Assembly (NCBI GenBank): GCA_947462335.1 | Contig: OX381717.1 | Span: forward strand, 45,923,523-45,987,522 | DNA: 64,000 nt | Origin: Harmothoe impar | Taxonomy: Eukaryota; Annelida; Polychaeta; Phyllodocida; Polynoidae | Direction of reading: 5' to 3' | In this document: in pieces, positions 1-11,718 of the stretch | Position numbering within the stretch: position 1 is the stretch's first letter | How the letters are laid out: each line of letters opens with the position of its first letter | Notes under the pieces: model-generated | Seen by the model: the letters and a program-made list of their open reading frames with translations, nothing else | What the model was told of the DNA's origin: nothing | Databases searched by the model: none | Position numbers and translations under genes: made by a program

Positions 1-1232
1 CAAAGTAAGAAAATTGGAAAAAAGTGGGGATTTTCCAATTTTATCGATTTTCTCCCTACTTTTTTACTTTAAATAGATCTGTAGACCTTAATAATAGGAT
101 TATTCACTAACCTAAAGACGGTTCCCTGCTAAAATATGTCTAGATTACATTCAATTCCTCAAAAATGTCAATTTTGATGATTTTTCATCCAAAAGGCCTG
201 TTCAAAAAAGAATTACTCAAAAAAGAACGTTTTTGTTCCATTCACATTCCTTCCCTAGCAGTGGCCATCTAAACCCAAGGAAATTGAAAGGGGCATAGTA
301 TAGGGTCATAATGATGTATAATAAGTAATGCTCCGACAAAAACTCATCAAGTTATGGATCATTGAATGTGTATTTTTTGCCTGGAAAGAGGAGGGTAGAG
401 AGTATCCTTAAGGTTGATATTGGGTCCAAGGGGAACCGGCTGGACAAAACTCTGAAATTCTAGCTACTAGTTCATTTTGACCCACGCCCATGGGTCCATG
501 AAGAAACAATAAATCATAATTTTTAATTTAACTATCAATTGAAAGATTGACTAGAGTCCAAACCAGAAGCTACACATCTCTGGATCAGTAATCCCTGGAT
601 TAATTCCACCCTTATCCCCCTTGTCTGTCTGATACACAAGTCACAAGGTCAACACAAATAAGTGACAGAGATAATATAAATAAAATTATCTCAAGGCACA
701 GAAAGATAAAAGTTAGGCCCAGCTGGAGCTTTACCTTCACTCTGTATACACCTGATGAAGCTGGGAACAGCTGAAACTCAATCCAGAACCTCACTCAACC
801 TGCAGTGTGACTCAAACATTGGTACTAGAAAATCTTTGAATTTTTTAATTTTTTCACTCAGAAATTTCTAAAATAAAATTTAGAATGGTGTTCAATATTG
901 AACACAACTGAATAATTTCTTAATTGAATTTATTCAGGCACAATTTCGAAATTGTTTTCTGTAGTGAAACCCAAACATTGGGACTAAATGTTTGGATATG
1001 ACCTGAATCCACATGTCAACCAATGACATGCAGTCAAACTATGTCAAGTTGAGGTCAGCAGACATGTCTCCTGGGGTGAGCGGCAAAAGGACTTACCTGA
1101 TTCAGTTCTGATTGAGTAGTGTTAGAGTGTACAACAACCCCTCGTCCTTTTCCTTGCGACTTTTTCAATCTAGACGGGAAGCCAGTGTGAATTTTCATTG
1201 GAACCCCCGAAATCCAAGATAGCTGCCATATT
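1..1232. other. AT-rich non-coding stretch
   Basis: I see no exon with convincing protein similarity or codon bias on either strand. The 5' exons of the downstream Tctex1 gene might lie here, but no candidate ends in the phase needed to join its exon at 3602. A possible donor near 1079 (cctggg then gtgagc) follows an open frame from an ATG at 1013, but it ends in phase 0, whereas phase 2 is required. Confidence 0.5.
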
Positions 1233-1655
1233 TGGAATTTTTTTCAATAGTCTGATATACAATCGTTATTTATTGACCAATAAAGCTGTGTAATATATAT
1301 GGATGTGGACTAACAAGGAAAATATTTTTTGTTATGATCTGGCTCATATGGTAACCATGGCAACCAGATAAATGTAAAAAATGACATATTTTTCATATAA
1401 TTCTGCTATAATATCCTTGTTTATTAACGAATAAAGTTGTGTAAGAGCTCAAAATGACTGTATGGGTGGTGGCTAGCAAATGAACCCCTTTTTGCTAAGA
1501 TTTAACTTATATGGTAACTATGGTAACCAAATAAATGTAAAAAATGACACTTTTTTCATATAATTCTGCTATAAAATCTTTGTTTATTGAACGAAATAGT
1601 TGTGTAATAGCCCAAATTCATGACCATATGGATGGTGGCTAACAAATGGAAAAAT
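1233..1655. repeat. Tandem repeat, unit about 160 bp, roughly 2.6 copies
   Basis: Blocks recur in the same order: a motif like aataaagttgtgtaa, a gap, then atatggtaaccatggcaacc, then ataaatgtaaaaaatgaca, then tcatataattctgctata. The last block starts at 1393 and again at 1556, a spacing of 163 bp. The copies have diverged by substitutions and small indels. No reading frame is conserved across units, so this is a non-coding tandem duplication. Confidence 0.75.
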
Positions 1656-1658
1656 TAG

Positions 1659-2550
1659 GAAATCCCTTTGTCGGCCTCGCCAGGTAGTCTAACATAAGGT
1701 ATACAACTACTAGTAGGTTATGGAAGGTTCAGGGGGAAGTTGAGGCGGTAATGCTGAATGGGTGCTAATTGGTGTGGTCAAATGGGAGGCTACCTGGTGC
1801 ACGGTGGTGGGGGTCAACGACCTCTCAGCATGGGGTCTCACCCAATACTCCCATTCTGAGAAGCAGCAATGACAGTAGGCTAAGTCTCACGACTTGGTAA
1901 CAATTGGATCGTCTTTGACCGGGTGACGCCTTTGACTGGGTGACGTATTTGACCGGGTGACGTCTTTGACCGGGAAGCATTATTATAGCATAAATTAGGC
2001 ATATATAGTAAGAAATGGGTGGAAAAGGTCAAAGGATATGTTAACACTATTTAAAAGGAAATTTATTTAAAGTTTGTTATATTTATATGTAGGCCCTATT
2101 ACGTGCATTATAGCAATATGTTATATTCTCTGCCCAGTCAAATACGTCACTTTCTAAATCACGTGCATTTGAAGAGCTGCACTGTCCAAATATTATGCAA
2201 TAACCATAGGCATGCACTTTTTCAAATAGTAGAGATATGGAAAAAAAAATGAAAATAAAGAAATTGCCTTTTCTAGCCTCCCGGTCAAAGACGTCTCCCA
2301 GTCAAAGACGTCACCCGGTCAAAGACGATCCAATTGTTGCAAAGTCGTGAGACTGAGCCAGTATAGTAGTGGCACTTAGCGTATAGTATTGGTAATAGTC
2401 TTGGTAATAACAGGATATTAATGTTGATGGTCACATTAACAGTTTAGCTGATCATGATAAATAGTCTTGGTAGTGATAGAATTAGAGTTGTATAGCAACA
2501 CTAATATGCCTTATGTTAGACTACCTGGCGAGGGAGAAAAAGGGATTTCT
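1659..2550. mobile_element. Nested terminal-inverted-repeat element (about 890 bp)
   Basis: The outer arms, 1659-1702 and 2506-2550, are near-perfect inverted repeats sharing ccaggtagtctaacataagg. Inside them a second inverted repeat pairs about 1885-1975 with 2280-2365. Those inner arms carry short direct repeats of the type gtctttgaccgggtgacg. No transposase frame is visible, so the element would be non-autonomous. The arms-within-arms structure suggests one element inserted in another, or a foldback-type element. A solo piece of the outer arm lies near 2811-2845. Confidence 0.75.
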
Positions 2551-2993
2551 TAATGAGAGCACAGCAGGGTAAGGGTATCAGATATTAGAGCCCCTGGAGG
2601 AGGTCACCCACATCACTGTAGAGGTGCCTGCCTGGACCATAAAATGACCACTGAAGGTTATAAAGGACGAGCTTAATGGGCCACATTCAAGGGGTTAGGT
2701 TTATTAGTAGCTAAAGTTAATGTGCAGTATACTAGATTGCAGGGAGTGATATCTATGTTAATTGATACTAGAAATCGAGCAAACAATGTCCTCATAGGCA
2801 GGGTCCTCACCAGGGAGTCTGACATAAGGTATAGGTTACGGAGTACGCTCTCAGCAGCGGCTGTCATATACTTTCTATGACTTCCAACTGGGGTAGCAGA
2901 GAGTAGGGATGAAGGCCATCATGTATGAGATCGTAGATTTAGCCAAGGAAGGCACATTGTGTATCATTATGCCCTCAGTTTAAACATGTTTTA

Positions 2994-3257
2994 GGGAGTG
3001 TTCACTTATCATTTACAGGGGGGGGTGGTGAGATTTCGCGCGGAGGGGCGACGTTTTTTTACGCCCCTCCCCCCCCCTCGAGAGCGCATGGAACGTTTCG
3101 TCCCCCACCTTGTAGAAGGCGGCGAAAAATTGTCGCTCCCCCCTTTGAACTATAGTAACGCGCAGACTTTTATGCTAAAAAGGGGCTTAAATTTTTGCGC
3201 ACCCCCCCCCCAAAACCCATCACCCCCCCCTGTAACTAATAAATGAACACTCCCTTT
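2994..3257. mobile_element. G/C-run TIR element, family 'gggagtgttca'
   Basis: The left end gggagtgttca at 2994 is mirrored by tgaacactccc ending near 3256. The interior consists of long poly-G and poly-C tracts around short GC-rich pieces. Further members or fragments of this family occur near 10972, 21800, 38405, 39115, 44490-45000, 46099-46790 and 53731-53911. The short open frames within it are compositional and not genes. Confidence 0.7.
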
Positions 3258-3601
3258 TAAAAGACTATGCACAGTTTGCACTTTAAGAATACGCACAGTG
3301 TGTAGATGTCCCGGCACAGGTCGAGAGATCATCCCAAAGAGCCCAAGTGTGCCCTATTCTGAAAATTTATATTAGCAAATTACTAACATAAATTTTCAAA
3401 TGTTGTCTGGGTAGCAAGTAGGATAAGGTGTTTGGTTGTAACAAATTGTGATGTCATCTTTTAGTGTCATGTTTCTCCTTTAATATGTCAGATGGAGAAC
3501 CATGATATTAAAAATACTAAAATGCATCAAATGAACACTGCATTCAAGCTACATAAAAAGTGAATAATTACTAAAAATACATTTCACCCTTCTTTCCATA
3601 G

Positions 3602-6600
3602 GTCTGGGGGATCCTCTGTTGGCCCTGGCTTCCCAGGGGACAGACTAGCAAAGACAGTCCAGGCGTTAAGAGCCGCAGTTCGTTTCAAAGGGCAGGTAAG
3701 GCAGAGACAGGTGTGTTGAGACAAAGGGGAACCTTAGTTAAAGTAGTGAGGATAATTTACTGGGATTTTTTTTGTTTTTTTTTAAATCAGTTTTATTTAT
3801 TCTGGAATACAATTAGGCTTTCACCTTTTGGCGTGGCAGTCCAGCTCGGGTTTTACATAGACATACATTTTTATATGAAACTAAAAGCTAATAATTATAA
3901 TGTTTGAGTATCATTGTTCTAGAAAATGAATAGCATGCTAACAAACATGTGAATATACCAAAAAGATATAACAGTTTGGCAAGATGAATACACAGTTTTC
4001 ATGTTTTGAGGTGGGGGGGGGGGGGGATGAGTCAGGTTAAGTATCTTATCTTTCAGAACTAGGAGAGTGTTTCAATTTCAATTCGATGGCAATTCACCAA
4101 AATTCGGCATAACTATTTCTTATATTGCAGTACTGTTATTAATTCCTATGCAATTGCAAGCAAAGAAGTTTTTTTAGCGTTTTATTTTTTCTAAAAGAAT
4201 GTTGGCGTATAGTATTAGTTTACTAGTAGTCTACATTAGGGGCATATATTTTTGTATGTAGGGGGTGAACCAAAAGCATAATATTGCCATTATCCTGCGA
4301 TAATCTATTGATAGCATTTTCATTCTCTTGATTTACCTTCTTAGGGAGTGGTAATTATTTAACAAAAGTGGGTAGAGTGGATTTGGGGGATGTACATTAA
4401 CATGTGGATTCTGGCCAAGTTAGTCCATCCCCTGTAGTAGCTGCTGCTGTCTCCAGGGGGAGTTGTAGTTGCACAGTGTGCGGTGTTCCCTCAAGGGGGT
4501 GGGTCCCCAGAAAACAAAGAAAAACGTTATTTTACATGAAAATTATTTATATAACGTTATGCTATAGTAAGGAACCTAAAGGCAGTATTCCACTGACGGA
4601 ATCGGCGGTCATTCTGTCCATCGGACGAAATTCTCCCATCAGTTTAACATTATAGACTTTTATCGGATGACCAAATTTCGGCCGACCGACGTTGGTGGAA
4701 TACACGCTTTAGAGAAACGTTATATAACGTTATAATAGGTTGTATAGCGTTTTTAGTTTACTGGGTCAGGCTCACATCCGTTTTCTGAACTTACTATCAT
4801 ACTTCTTTGTATGGACCTTTGTTAAAGGGCAGGTTAAGTCAGCCTACATCTTAGATAAAGTTCGCACTAGGAGAGACTTAAAAATTAAATTTATGAAGCG
4901 TAGAGCGAAATTTGCCTTTTATGAAAGAGCTCCGTATTATCGCACAATAACCATTTGAGACACTTTAGATACTCAGTAATGAATTATAATAGTATATTAG
5001 AAAAATAATGAATTATATACTATATAGTATTACAGAATCAATATCGCTTTTCTCCTAGTAGGACTTGGACGCACAGCTTGCCGCTGCCCACCAGTTAGAC
5101 CCCCGCCCTGAGTGTCGCTTCCAAGCTGACCGCGTAAAAAAGCTATTGGAGGTCATACTGGAGACCAGGCTAGAAGGATTCATGTGAGTAGACCTAAGGA
5201 TAATGAAATAAATAATATGTGAGCAGGATGCTGTTTCTCCACAATTATGCGGAGGTCCGCAAATTTGCGGAGGTCCTTAAATACACTCTCCATATATTTA
5301 TGGATGTCCGCAAATATATATGGGAATCGTTTTTCAGTACTGAAGCATACAAATATCGAGCTCCATATATATTTGTGGACCTCCGCAAATTTATGGAAGC
5401 CAATTTACGGACCTCCGCAAATTTGCGGACCTCCGCAAATTTGTGGAGAAACAGAACCCCGGGAGGCGATTCATAAGTTTCTACGACATAGAGGGCCATT
5501 TTGCTGCTACGACTATTGCTGATCGTCCAGGGGTCATTTTATGCTATGCCTACGACACCTGGTGAACAGTTGTTAGAGTGGAGAAAAATAAGCACACATA
5601 CGACCAGCTTATCTCATACGACCAGCTTATCTCAACAACATCGTAGAATGCTGTCGTACAAAAAAGGGGTGCATTTCACAAGAAAATTACAGCAAATTTC
5701 TCATCTACCTAATTGTACAGAATACTTGTATAAGGTGGTTTTAAGGGCAAAATGCCCATTGCACAATAGATGGCTGAGACAGCCTCTGAAGTCATCTCAG
5801 CCATCCAAAATATCTTTAATAATGGTTTATTTTGTACCAAACCAAGATGTAATAAATGATAATGACATGTATACTAACCTGTAAGAATGAGTGGCTCAGA
5901 AATTCGAAATATCATACATATTTTGAAAGCCATAATTCAACTATTTCCTCCTAAATCGTAGTGTGGGTAATATTCTAATGTACTTTGTAATACAAATTTA
6001 AATTTTTAGCTTTTTACTTTACAACAACTTTCTAATGCAAGTGATACGATTGAGTAAAGGAAATATGTCCTATGGTTATAATTGTGAAATGCACCACATT
6101 TTTCTGTACGACTGCCTTGTAGGACTCCAGGACTACTACCTGTAAAAAATTATGATTTGCCCTGTTTTCCCTACAGACATGTTTTTGTGTGGTCGTAGCC
6201 TTTCTGAGCTGTCGTACATTGTTATGAATCGAGCCCCCGGGTTCTGAACCCCGACATATCCCAGAATCAGAACCCCAACATATCCCAGAATCGAAGCAGT
6301 ACAGTGTTTTTATAAATACCGTCCTGTTGGATACTTAGCAAGTAAACTGTGAAGATTGGAAGGTTCTTTACTGGAGTGACCTTGAAAACATGTCTTGTAA
6401 TTCAGGTACAGGAAGCCAAACTGCCCCAGCACAAAGGTGCAAAGTGTAACCCACACTCTACCCTGTCTACCACACATCCTGCGGTCAATTAGCAATTTGA
6501 TAATAGAATGTATACTTCACAGGCCCTATTATATCCCCATTATCACATGGAAGTGAAATCGTGTAAACTTATTTGAGGGTTGCATCTAACAATCCCTATC

Positions 6601-6933
6601 CCATTTTTTGTCAACTTATTGTATTTTATTTTTCAGAAATCGTGCTAATGTGTCCTTTTTCTTGTATACTGATGCTGCTTCAGATATGACGGCACCACGG
6701 CCACCAGCACCCTACTCAGTCTGTCTCAGCAGATCACAGATGAGGTGAAGGCGTTTGAGTTCCCGCGTTACAAGCTTGTGGCTAATGTCATCATGGGGCA
6801 GATGCAGGGTCAGGACCTGCAGCTCTCCAGTAGGTGTCTATGGAACAGCTACTCCGACTCCTTTGCCTGCGCCACCCACAAGACAGCGACATACTTTGTT
6901 GTAGCCTTGGTGCATGCCACCTATTATGAATAG
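3602..6933 (+). CDS. Tctex1-domain dynein light chain-like protein (3' exons; 5' end not found)
   Basis: Three exons splice in frame: 3602-3695, 5062-5183 and 6684-6933 (stop TAG 6931-6933). The junctions are phase 0 and phase 2, with good donors (gtaagg, gtgagt) and acceptors. The last two exons encode a full Tctex1 domain. It opens with a RPECRFQADRV segment and a helix leading to LEGF. It continues with FPRYKLVANVIMGQ and SSRCLWNSYSDSFA, and ends with the usual aromatic terminus HATYYE. Proteins of this family are light chains of dynein complexes or axonemal adaptors. The sequence looks closer to the DYNLT4/DYNLT5 (TCTEX1D) type than to DYNLT1, from motif comparison by memory. The first exon supplies a pre-domain linker (SGGSSVG...FKGQ) and starts in phase 2, so at least one upstream exon is missing. 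A poly(A) signal AATAAA lies near 7149. Confidence 0.85.
5231..5454. mobile_element. Palindromic element made of inverted 'ccgcaaatttgcgg' units
   Basis: Perfect 14-bp terminal inverted repeats, ctgtttctccacaa and ttgtggagaaacag, bound the element. The interior repeats the self-complementary motif ccgcaaatttgcgg and variants such as atatatttgtgg on both sides of a centre near 5340. Open frames on both strands here (for example RTSANLRTSANL) are artefacts of the repeat. The element lies in the intron just after Tctex1 exon 5062-5183. Confidence 0.75.
5451..6246. mobile_element. TIR element abutting the previous palindrome
   Basis: The left end cagaaccccgggaggcgatt (from 5451) and the reverse complement of the right end at about 6212-6246 (gaatcgagcccccgggttct) form imperfect inverted repeats of about 35 bp. 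Copies of a cgtacgac/ctacgac motif recur inside. Its left edge coincides with the right edge of the 5231-5454 element, so one probably inserted beside or into the other. No coding capacity is apparent. Confidence 0.6.
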
Positions 6934-7853
6934 GTTTAATGACGATTTAATCAGACAAATAGCATTGAAAACTGTAGACAAAGTCTACTGGGGAAAAATG
7001 TACTTGGAGTAGATAATATCTCAGAGAAAAGAAGAAATTTAAGTTACTCGTTTGTTGTTGACAATTAAATACAAAATGGTGGATGGAGTAAGTATTGAAG
7101 TTGGAACGTTTTATTGAACTTAATTAAACTTCCTCATACAGAAGAACCAATAAACTGTTTTTTTCATCACCTTGCATTAATCATGATTTGGGAAATATTC
7201 AGTTTCTTTGGAATATTTTGAATGAAAAAAATGAACCATGCAGGCAATGTCAGCTTATAATGGATCTAGCCTGGCAGAATGAATAATACTGCCAGACCAG
7301 ATATGAATTTGGATTTTGCCACAAATGCCACACCACTTATGAATAGATGTCATGCGAGTGCACCAGATAGGTACCACTCCCTCAGATAGTGAAGGAGATG
7401 AATTGTGAGTTGAAAAATGTCAAGGAAAATCTAAAACATAATAGCCCTTTATTGTCCGTGATTCTGCCTTCGCTTATCTAATCTAAGATAATCTGAACCA
7501 GTGTGTTTGTAAAGTTTCAATTCACAAAACTGTGAGAATTAATTCTACATAAAGGCTCTTAGTCCATTATGTTGACGTTGTTTCTCCACATGAAATAAGG
7601 GAGTGTTATTGATTAATATCTAGTAGAATCACCGACATCAATGATCAATACATGGATCTGTCTGTGCCAAGGGAACAAAAAAGAAGAAGAAAATAAAGCA
7701 TACCCAATGGAACAACAGCTTTGGCAATGGATTATTAATGTATGTGATGGAAGGCTGATTACTGTTTAACCCTTTAAAGATTACGTCATGTTGATTTGTT
7801 TCTATGATGTATCATTATCCCAAGAATACATTACAGTTCAATGCTGGTCTTTA

Positions 7854-8105
7854 ACCCTTTAAGGATGGCATAGCGCATTAATCAATGCACCATGCTCTTG
7901 GTCGTCATGATGCATGAATGCAGCCCTGGTGAGTAACTCGCCAGTGCTGCATTCAAGCATCATACCGACCCTACGGGGCTCAAACACCCTTGAAGGGTCA
8001 GCATGATGCACACATGCAGTACCGACGAGTTACTCGCCATAGCTGCATTATAGTGCATCATGACGACAAAATGTCATCTTTTAGTGACATCCATCCTTAA
8101 AGGGT
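7854..8105. mobile_element. MITE with 15-bp TIRs 'accctttaaggatgg'
   Basis: The left end 7854-7868 and right end 8091-8105 are perfect inverted repeats. The interior carries catgatgcatgaatgcagc-type palindromic pieces and a central inverted repeat (gagtaactcgcca). Related or decayed copies are near 14750-14880, 30080-30480, 36440-36610, 42640-42790, 51260-51370, 59692-59885 and 63900-64000. Confidence 0.75.
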
Positions 8106-10971
8106 ATTAATGGGATTAGAACAATTAGAGCATGACATGGTGGTTGGTAGATATGTACAGACACAACCTACATTACAGGATACAATTGGAGCTTAAGACA
8201 TTTAAAGTCTGAAGACCAAGGGCCTACAGAAATGTTACTTGATTTCTTTTCAGGCTCTCTCCATAATACAAATGTCCAAATGGCAAAACGTATGCAGAAA
8301 TGGCATTATGCTATCTATAAACCCCAAAAATACGAAAACAAACAAAACATATTGAGCTTGTTTCATTTATATTACGCATAATTATATCCTATCTGTTCTA
8401 CCCCCCCCCCCCTCCCCGAAAAAGGAAGAAATTTAATGGCATTCATATAGAACATAGCAAAATCTAGCATATAATTATAGTAACTTTTCTTTTGATAAGC
8501 TAGATGGCTGTACGGTCTTGCACAACAATGCCCATGGGTCTCCATTCCACTCTATTATTAAACCCCGTAAACCAGAAATTATTCATAACCTGCTCTCTTG
8601 GTCGGTCAACTGATGGACACATCCACACCAGTAGAATGCATCACGATGGTGCTGCCTTCACGCGGAAACTGTCTGCACCATTGTGGACTATAATATTCTA
8701 GGCCAGTAAGACGTGAGTCACTCAGAGCAAGTCAGTGATGTGCAGATAGGTAGTATCTCATGTTGAAAATATTATATCATTCTCAAATTGAATTATCATA
8801 ATTATACCCCTTTCTTCTTTTTTTTTGGGGGGGGGGGGGGTTATTAACCATAATTTTTATGTGAGGCCTTTTTTCCCCTTTTTTAAAAAGAAATTCAGCT
8901 CTACAGCGAACTACTATAAGGCCTGCTGAAACATGCAAGAAACTAGGCATTAGCAGCCATACAGAAGATCGCCGGGGAGTATCCTTTTTGCGTGGCTACT
9001 CATAATAAATCTAGAGAACATGTTCTGACATTTATATCTCTGTCTGTTGCAATACCTGTGTGTATGAGTGTATATACAACACTAACCACGATGTCACGTG
9101 GGTAGCTGTACAGGGGGAATCCCCTGGTTTCGGTTCTACAAGCAGAAAGCAGACCGAGGCCATAGTACATTAGAAGCTAGACCCTGACAGTCCAGGCTGC
9201 TATTTCACAGGTAAGAATACCTATATTTCTGACTATTGATAACACTGTGTTAAAATATACATATGTGGTGTTCGGTCATACGTCTATGCAGGATATATAC
9301 AATCACTATAATGAAAATCAATGGGTCTATGAGAAAAGCAGAGGTATGGTGTGGGCCGGGGTGTGGGGGTTGTCATAGAAGAAATGTGATGAAGGGGGTC
9401 GTGGAGTGAGACATCGTTGTGTATAATTAACAGATGGGTTATATGGGAACCTAGGTGAGACACATGATTTTGATGGTACAGACCTATGCACACTTGGAGT
9501 CATATGGAAAGCATGCTTACTCGACCATGTTACCCTTGCATCCATTGTGTCTTCAATAGCCAATTACATGGGAACCCATGGTTATCAATGAAGCTAATGC
9601 TCGAGTACATCACGATATGTAGGCTATATTATATAGGGAGTGGCTGGCGCACCCTGGCGCACCAATTACGTTTTAGGCCGATATATAGGTCACCTAATCT
9701 ATTATACATGTATTGCTGTTTTTTCTGTCACGTAAATATTATTAGGCAGAGGATGCTCACCTCCAGAATAGACTGTTAGATTTAATCAGTGGACTTTTTA
9801 GTATAATTTCACTGGTATAGTAAAGTATGTGATGGTATTGTGCAACTCTCTGGCCGTGTGCATCACGTGTGCATCACAAGTGTATCACGTGTGCACACTC
9901 ATGGTAGACATGTATATTTTATTTCGTGATCTCACCAACCTCCATTAATCATGTAGTACAGATACCATAATTATATAGCTCAAGGCAGCTCTGCACTGAC
10001 TTTAGGCTAATTGTTTCTCATCATCGTGCGCATCAAAGAAATGTGATTTTTGCTAATTTTTTCATGAAAAAAAAGCACATGATAAAAAAGGACAGATATT
10101 GGCATATTTGGTATCAAATTCAAGCTTATACGTATACTGAAAGTAATACAGTGGGATAGATATACTTTACAATTTCCCCACTTTAGAAGATCAATTAATT
10201 CTTAACTCTCAACTCTTTTTGAGTGGCCTTAATATGGACTGCGGCTTGGACTCGTAGACAATCAAAACGACTCTCAGTAAGGCCCAAATGCCTAAAAGAT
10301 TCCAAATTAATTAGATAAAATATTTTTTAGGGTCAGCCCTGCTTTGCAAGGCAGGGTCGGGTAACCTGAAATACACGTTTTTTCCCCTGCTGTATTTCAT
10401 GGTTTATTTATCTTTCCTTGTCATCGTTTGAGGTAGAACATGGTAACACTAACAGTGTCTAGTATGACGTTCATAAAACCCAAAGGACTGCTGCTGAAAC
10501 AAACTAGAATATTATATTTATCTTAACTAAAGGTCACAAGAACTAAGTCATATATATAGACCTATTTTACTTATAACCAACCAACAAGAACTCTAATTTG
10601 ATATTATTTTTTAATAACCTGTTCGTTACACACATCTACAACTCTTCTTAACTGTCCCGTTACCATCCTCTCATGACTTCATTGGAAGATCGTATTGTTT
10701 GATATGAAATGTTGTCAATAAAACTATTTTTAAAAAAAAGTTATAAATAACGAGTTTTGTCAGTCCAGCTGTTAGTATACAGGATATAAGAATGAGTATA
10801 ATGACATATATAACCATGACCATTGTTTTGAGGTACTCTCCCCACCCCTACATCCCGTTTATTAAAAGGCACAGAGCACCGGCCGGTCCTCGCCCTATCC
10901 TGACTCTTACTGGAGGGACAATATTTAGGCCTAAGGGTTTACAATAAGAATTGGACTTTTAAGGGAGTGTT
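8106..10971. other. Intergenic spacer with a possible non-coding exon near 9211
   Basis: No protein-coding exon is recognised. A strong donor (tttcacag then gtaagaat, exon end 9210) follows a stretch with stops in most frames. It could be a 5' UTR exon of the NLR gene, or part of an exon pair with 11358. The rest is AT-rich and contains homopolymer runs (poly-C near 8401, poly-G near 8827). Confidence 0.3.
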
Positions 10972-11357
10972 CGTTTTTTAATTACAGGGGAGTGTGGTGG
11001 GGTGTCTTTTTTTGGGGAGGGGGTTAAAATATTCAACTCCCCCAGAGGGAAACCATAAGAACTTTGAGCTCTTGAGGGGGTGATGGGTAAAATTATCCCC
11101 CTTGTCAGCGAAAAAGACCCAGCGCGTTATTATAGTTTAAAGGGGGGGGGGGGGGGTGAACACATTTTGGAGCCATTGGCGAAAGGGGGTGGGTTAAAAT
11201 ATTCCATGCTCTCTAGAGGGGGGGTGGGGGTGTAAAGAAGTGTGTGCCTCTGCGATAGAAAATAATTTCCATTAAAGTCTATACATATTGTGAGCGATTA
11301 ATAATAGAATAAAGAAAAGTGTTAGAAATTAAAAAAGTGTTTCAACTTGAATTGCAG

Positions 11358-11453
11358 ACGATGGCTTTGTTCGAGGTGCAGTTCTACCTGAGAAGTACAC
11401 AGACTGCAGCCTGAGGAGAGGCGGAGGTCGGAGTAGGGACACTAACAACTAGA
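11358..11453 (+). other. Candidate orphan exon upstream of the NLR gene
   Basis: An acceptor (gaattgcag) precedes an open stretch that ends at a stop at about 11451-11453. In one frame it reads as a terminal exon containing VRGAVLPEKYTDCSLRRGGG. In another frame an ATG at 11361 opens a 17-codon ORF. It could be the last exon of an unrecognised gene, or 5' UTR of the NLR with a short upstream ORF. I recognise no protein family in it. Confidence 0.25.
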
Positions 11454-11490
11454 TAATCGTAAAAGTACCAGAAAAGTGTTTCAACATATA

Positions 11491-11553
11491 TATGCAGGAA
11501 TTGAACCCGCTCTAGATTCCAATGTGCTACCACTATATCAATCCGGCTCATAC
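11491..11553 (-). other. tRNA-like relic (B box and D-arm-like block)
   Basis: Read on the minus strand, the sequence has a D-arm-like tatagtggtagcaca, then a short middle, then a B-box-like GGGTTCAATTCC. The distance between blocks is too short for an intact tRNA, and no convincing acceptor stem closes. It is best read as a decayed tRNA or the head of a tRNA-derived SINE. Confidence 0.35.
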
Positions 11554-11718
11554 TCATCAAAGCTGGTAACCTTGTACATATCAGTCACTCTGGGGTATTG
11601 AGGATTGCAGGTTATAAATGCATCCCACAGGTCACTGAGGGTCCCCTGAACAATGAATGGACCAATTTGGAAGATTTCCTAATGTTAATTGACCAGGGAG
11701 TGCTATCTCTGAATTATA

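Noticed and set aside
5219..5522. Overlapping open frames on both strands (for example RTSANLRTSANL)
   Set aside because: They are produced by the palindromic ccgcaaatttgcgg repeat and have no splice or family support.
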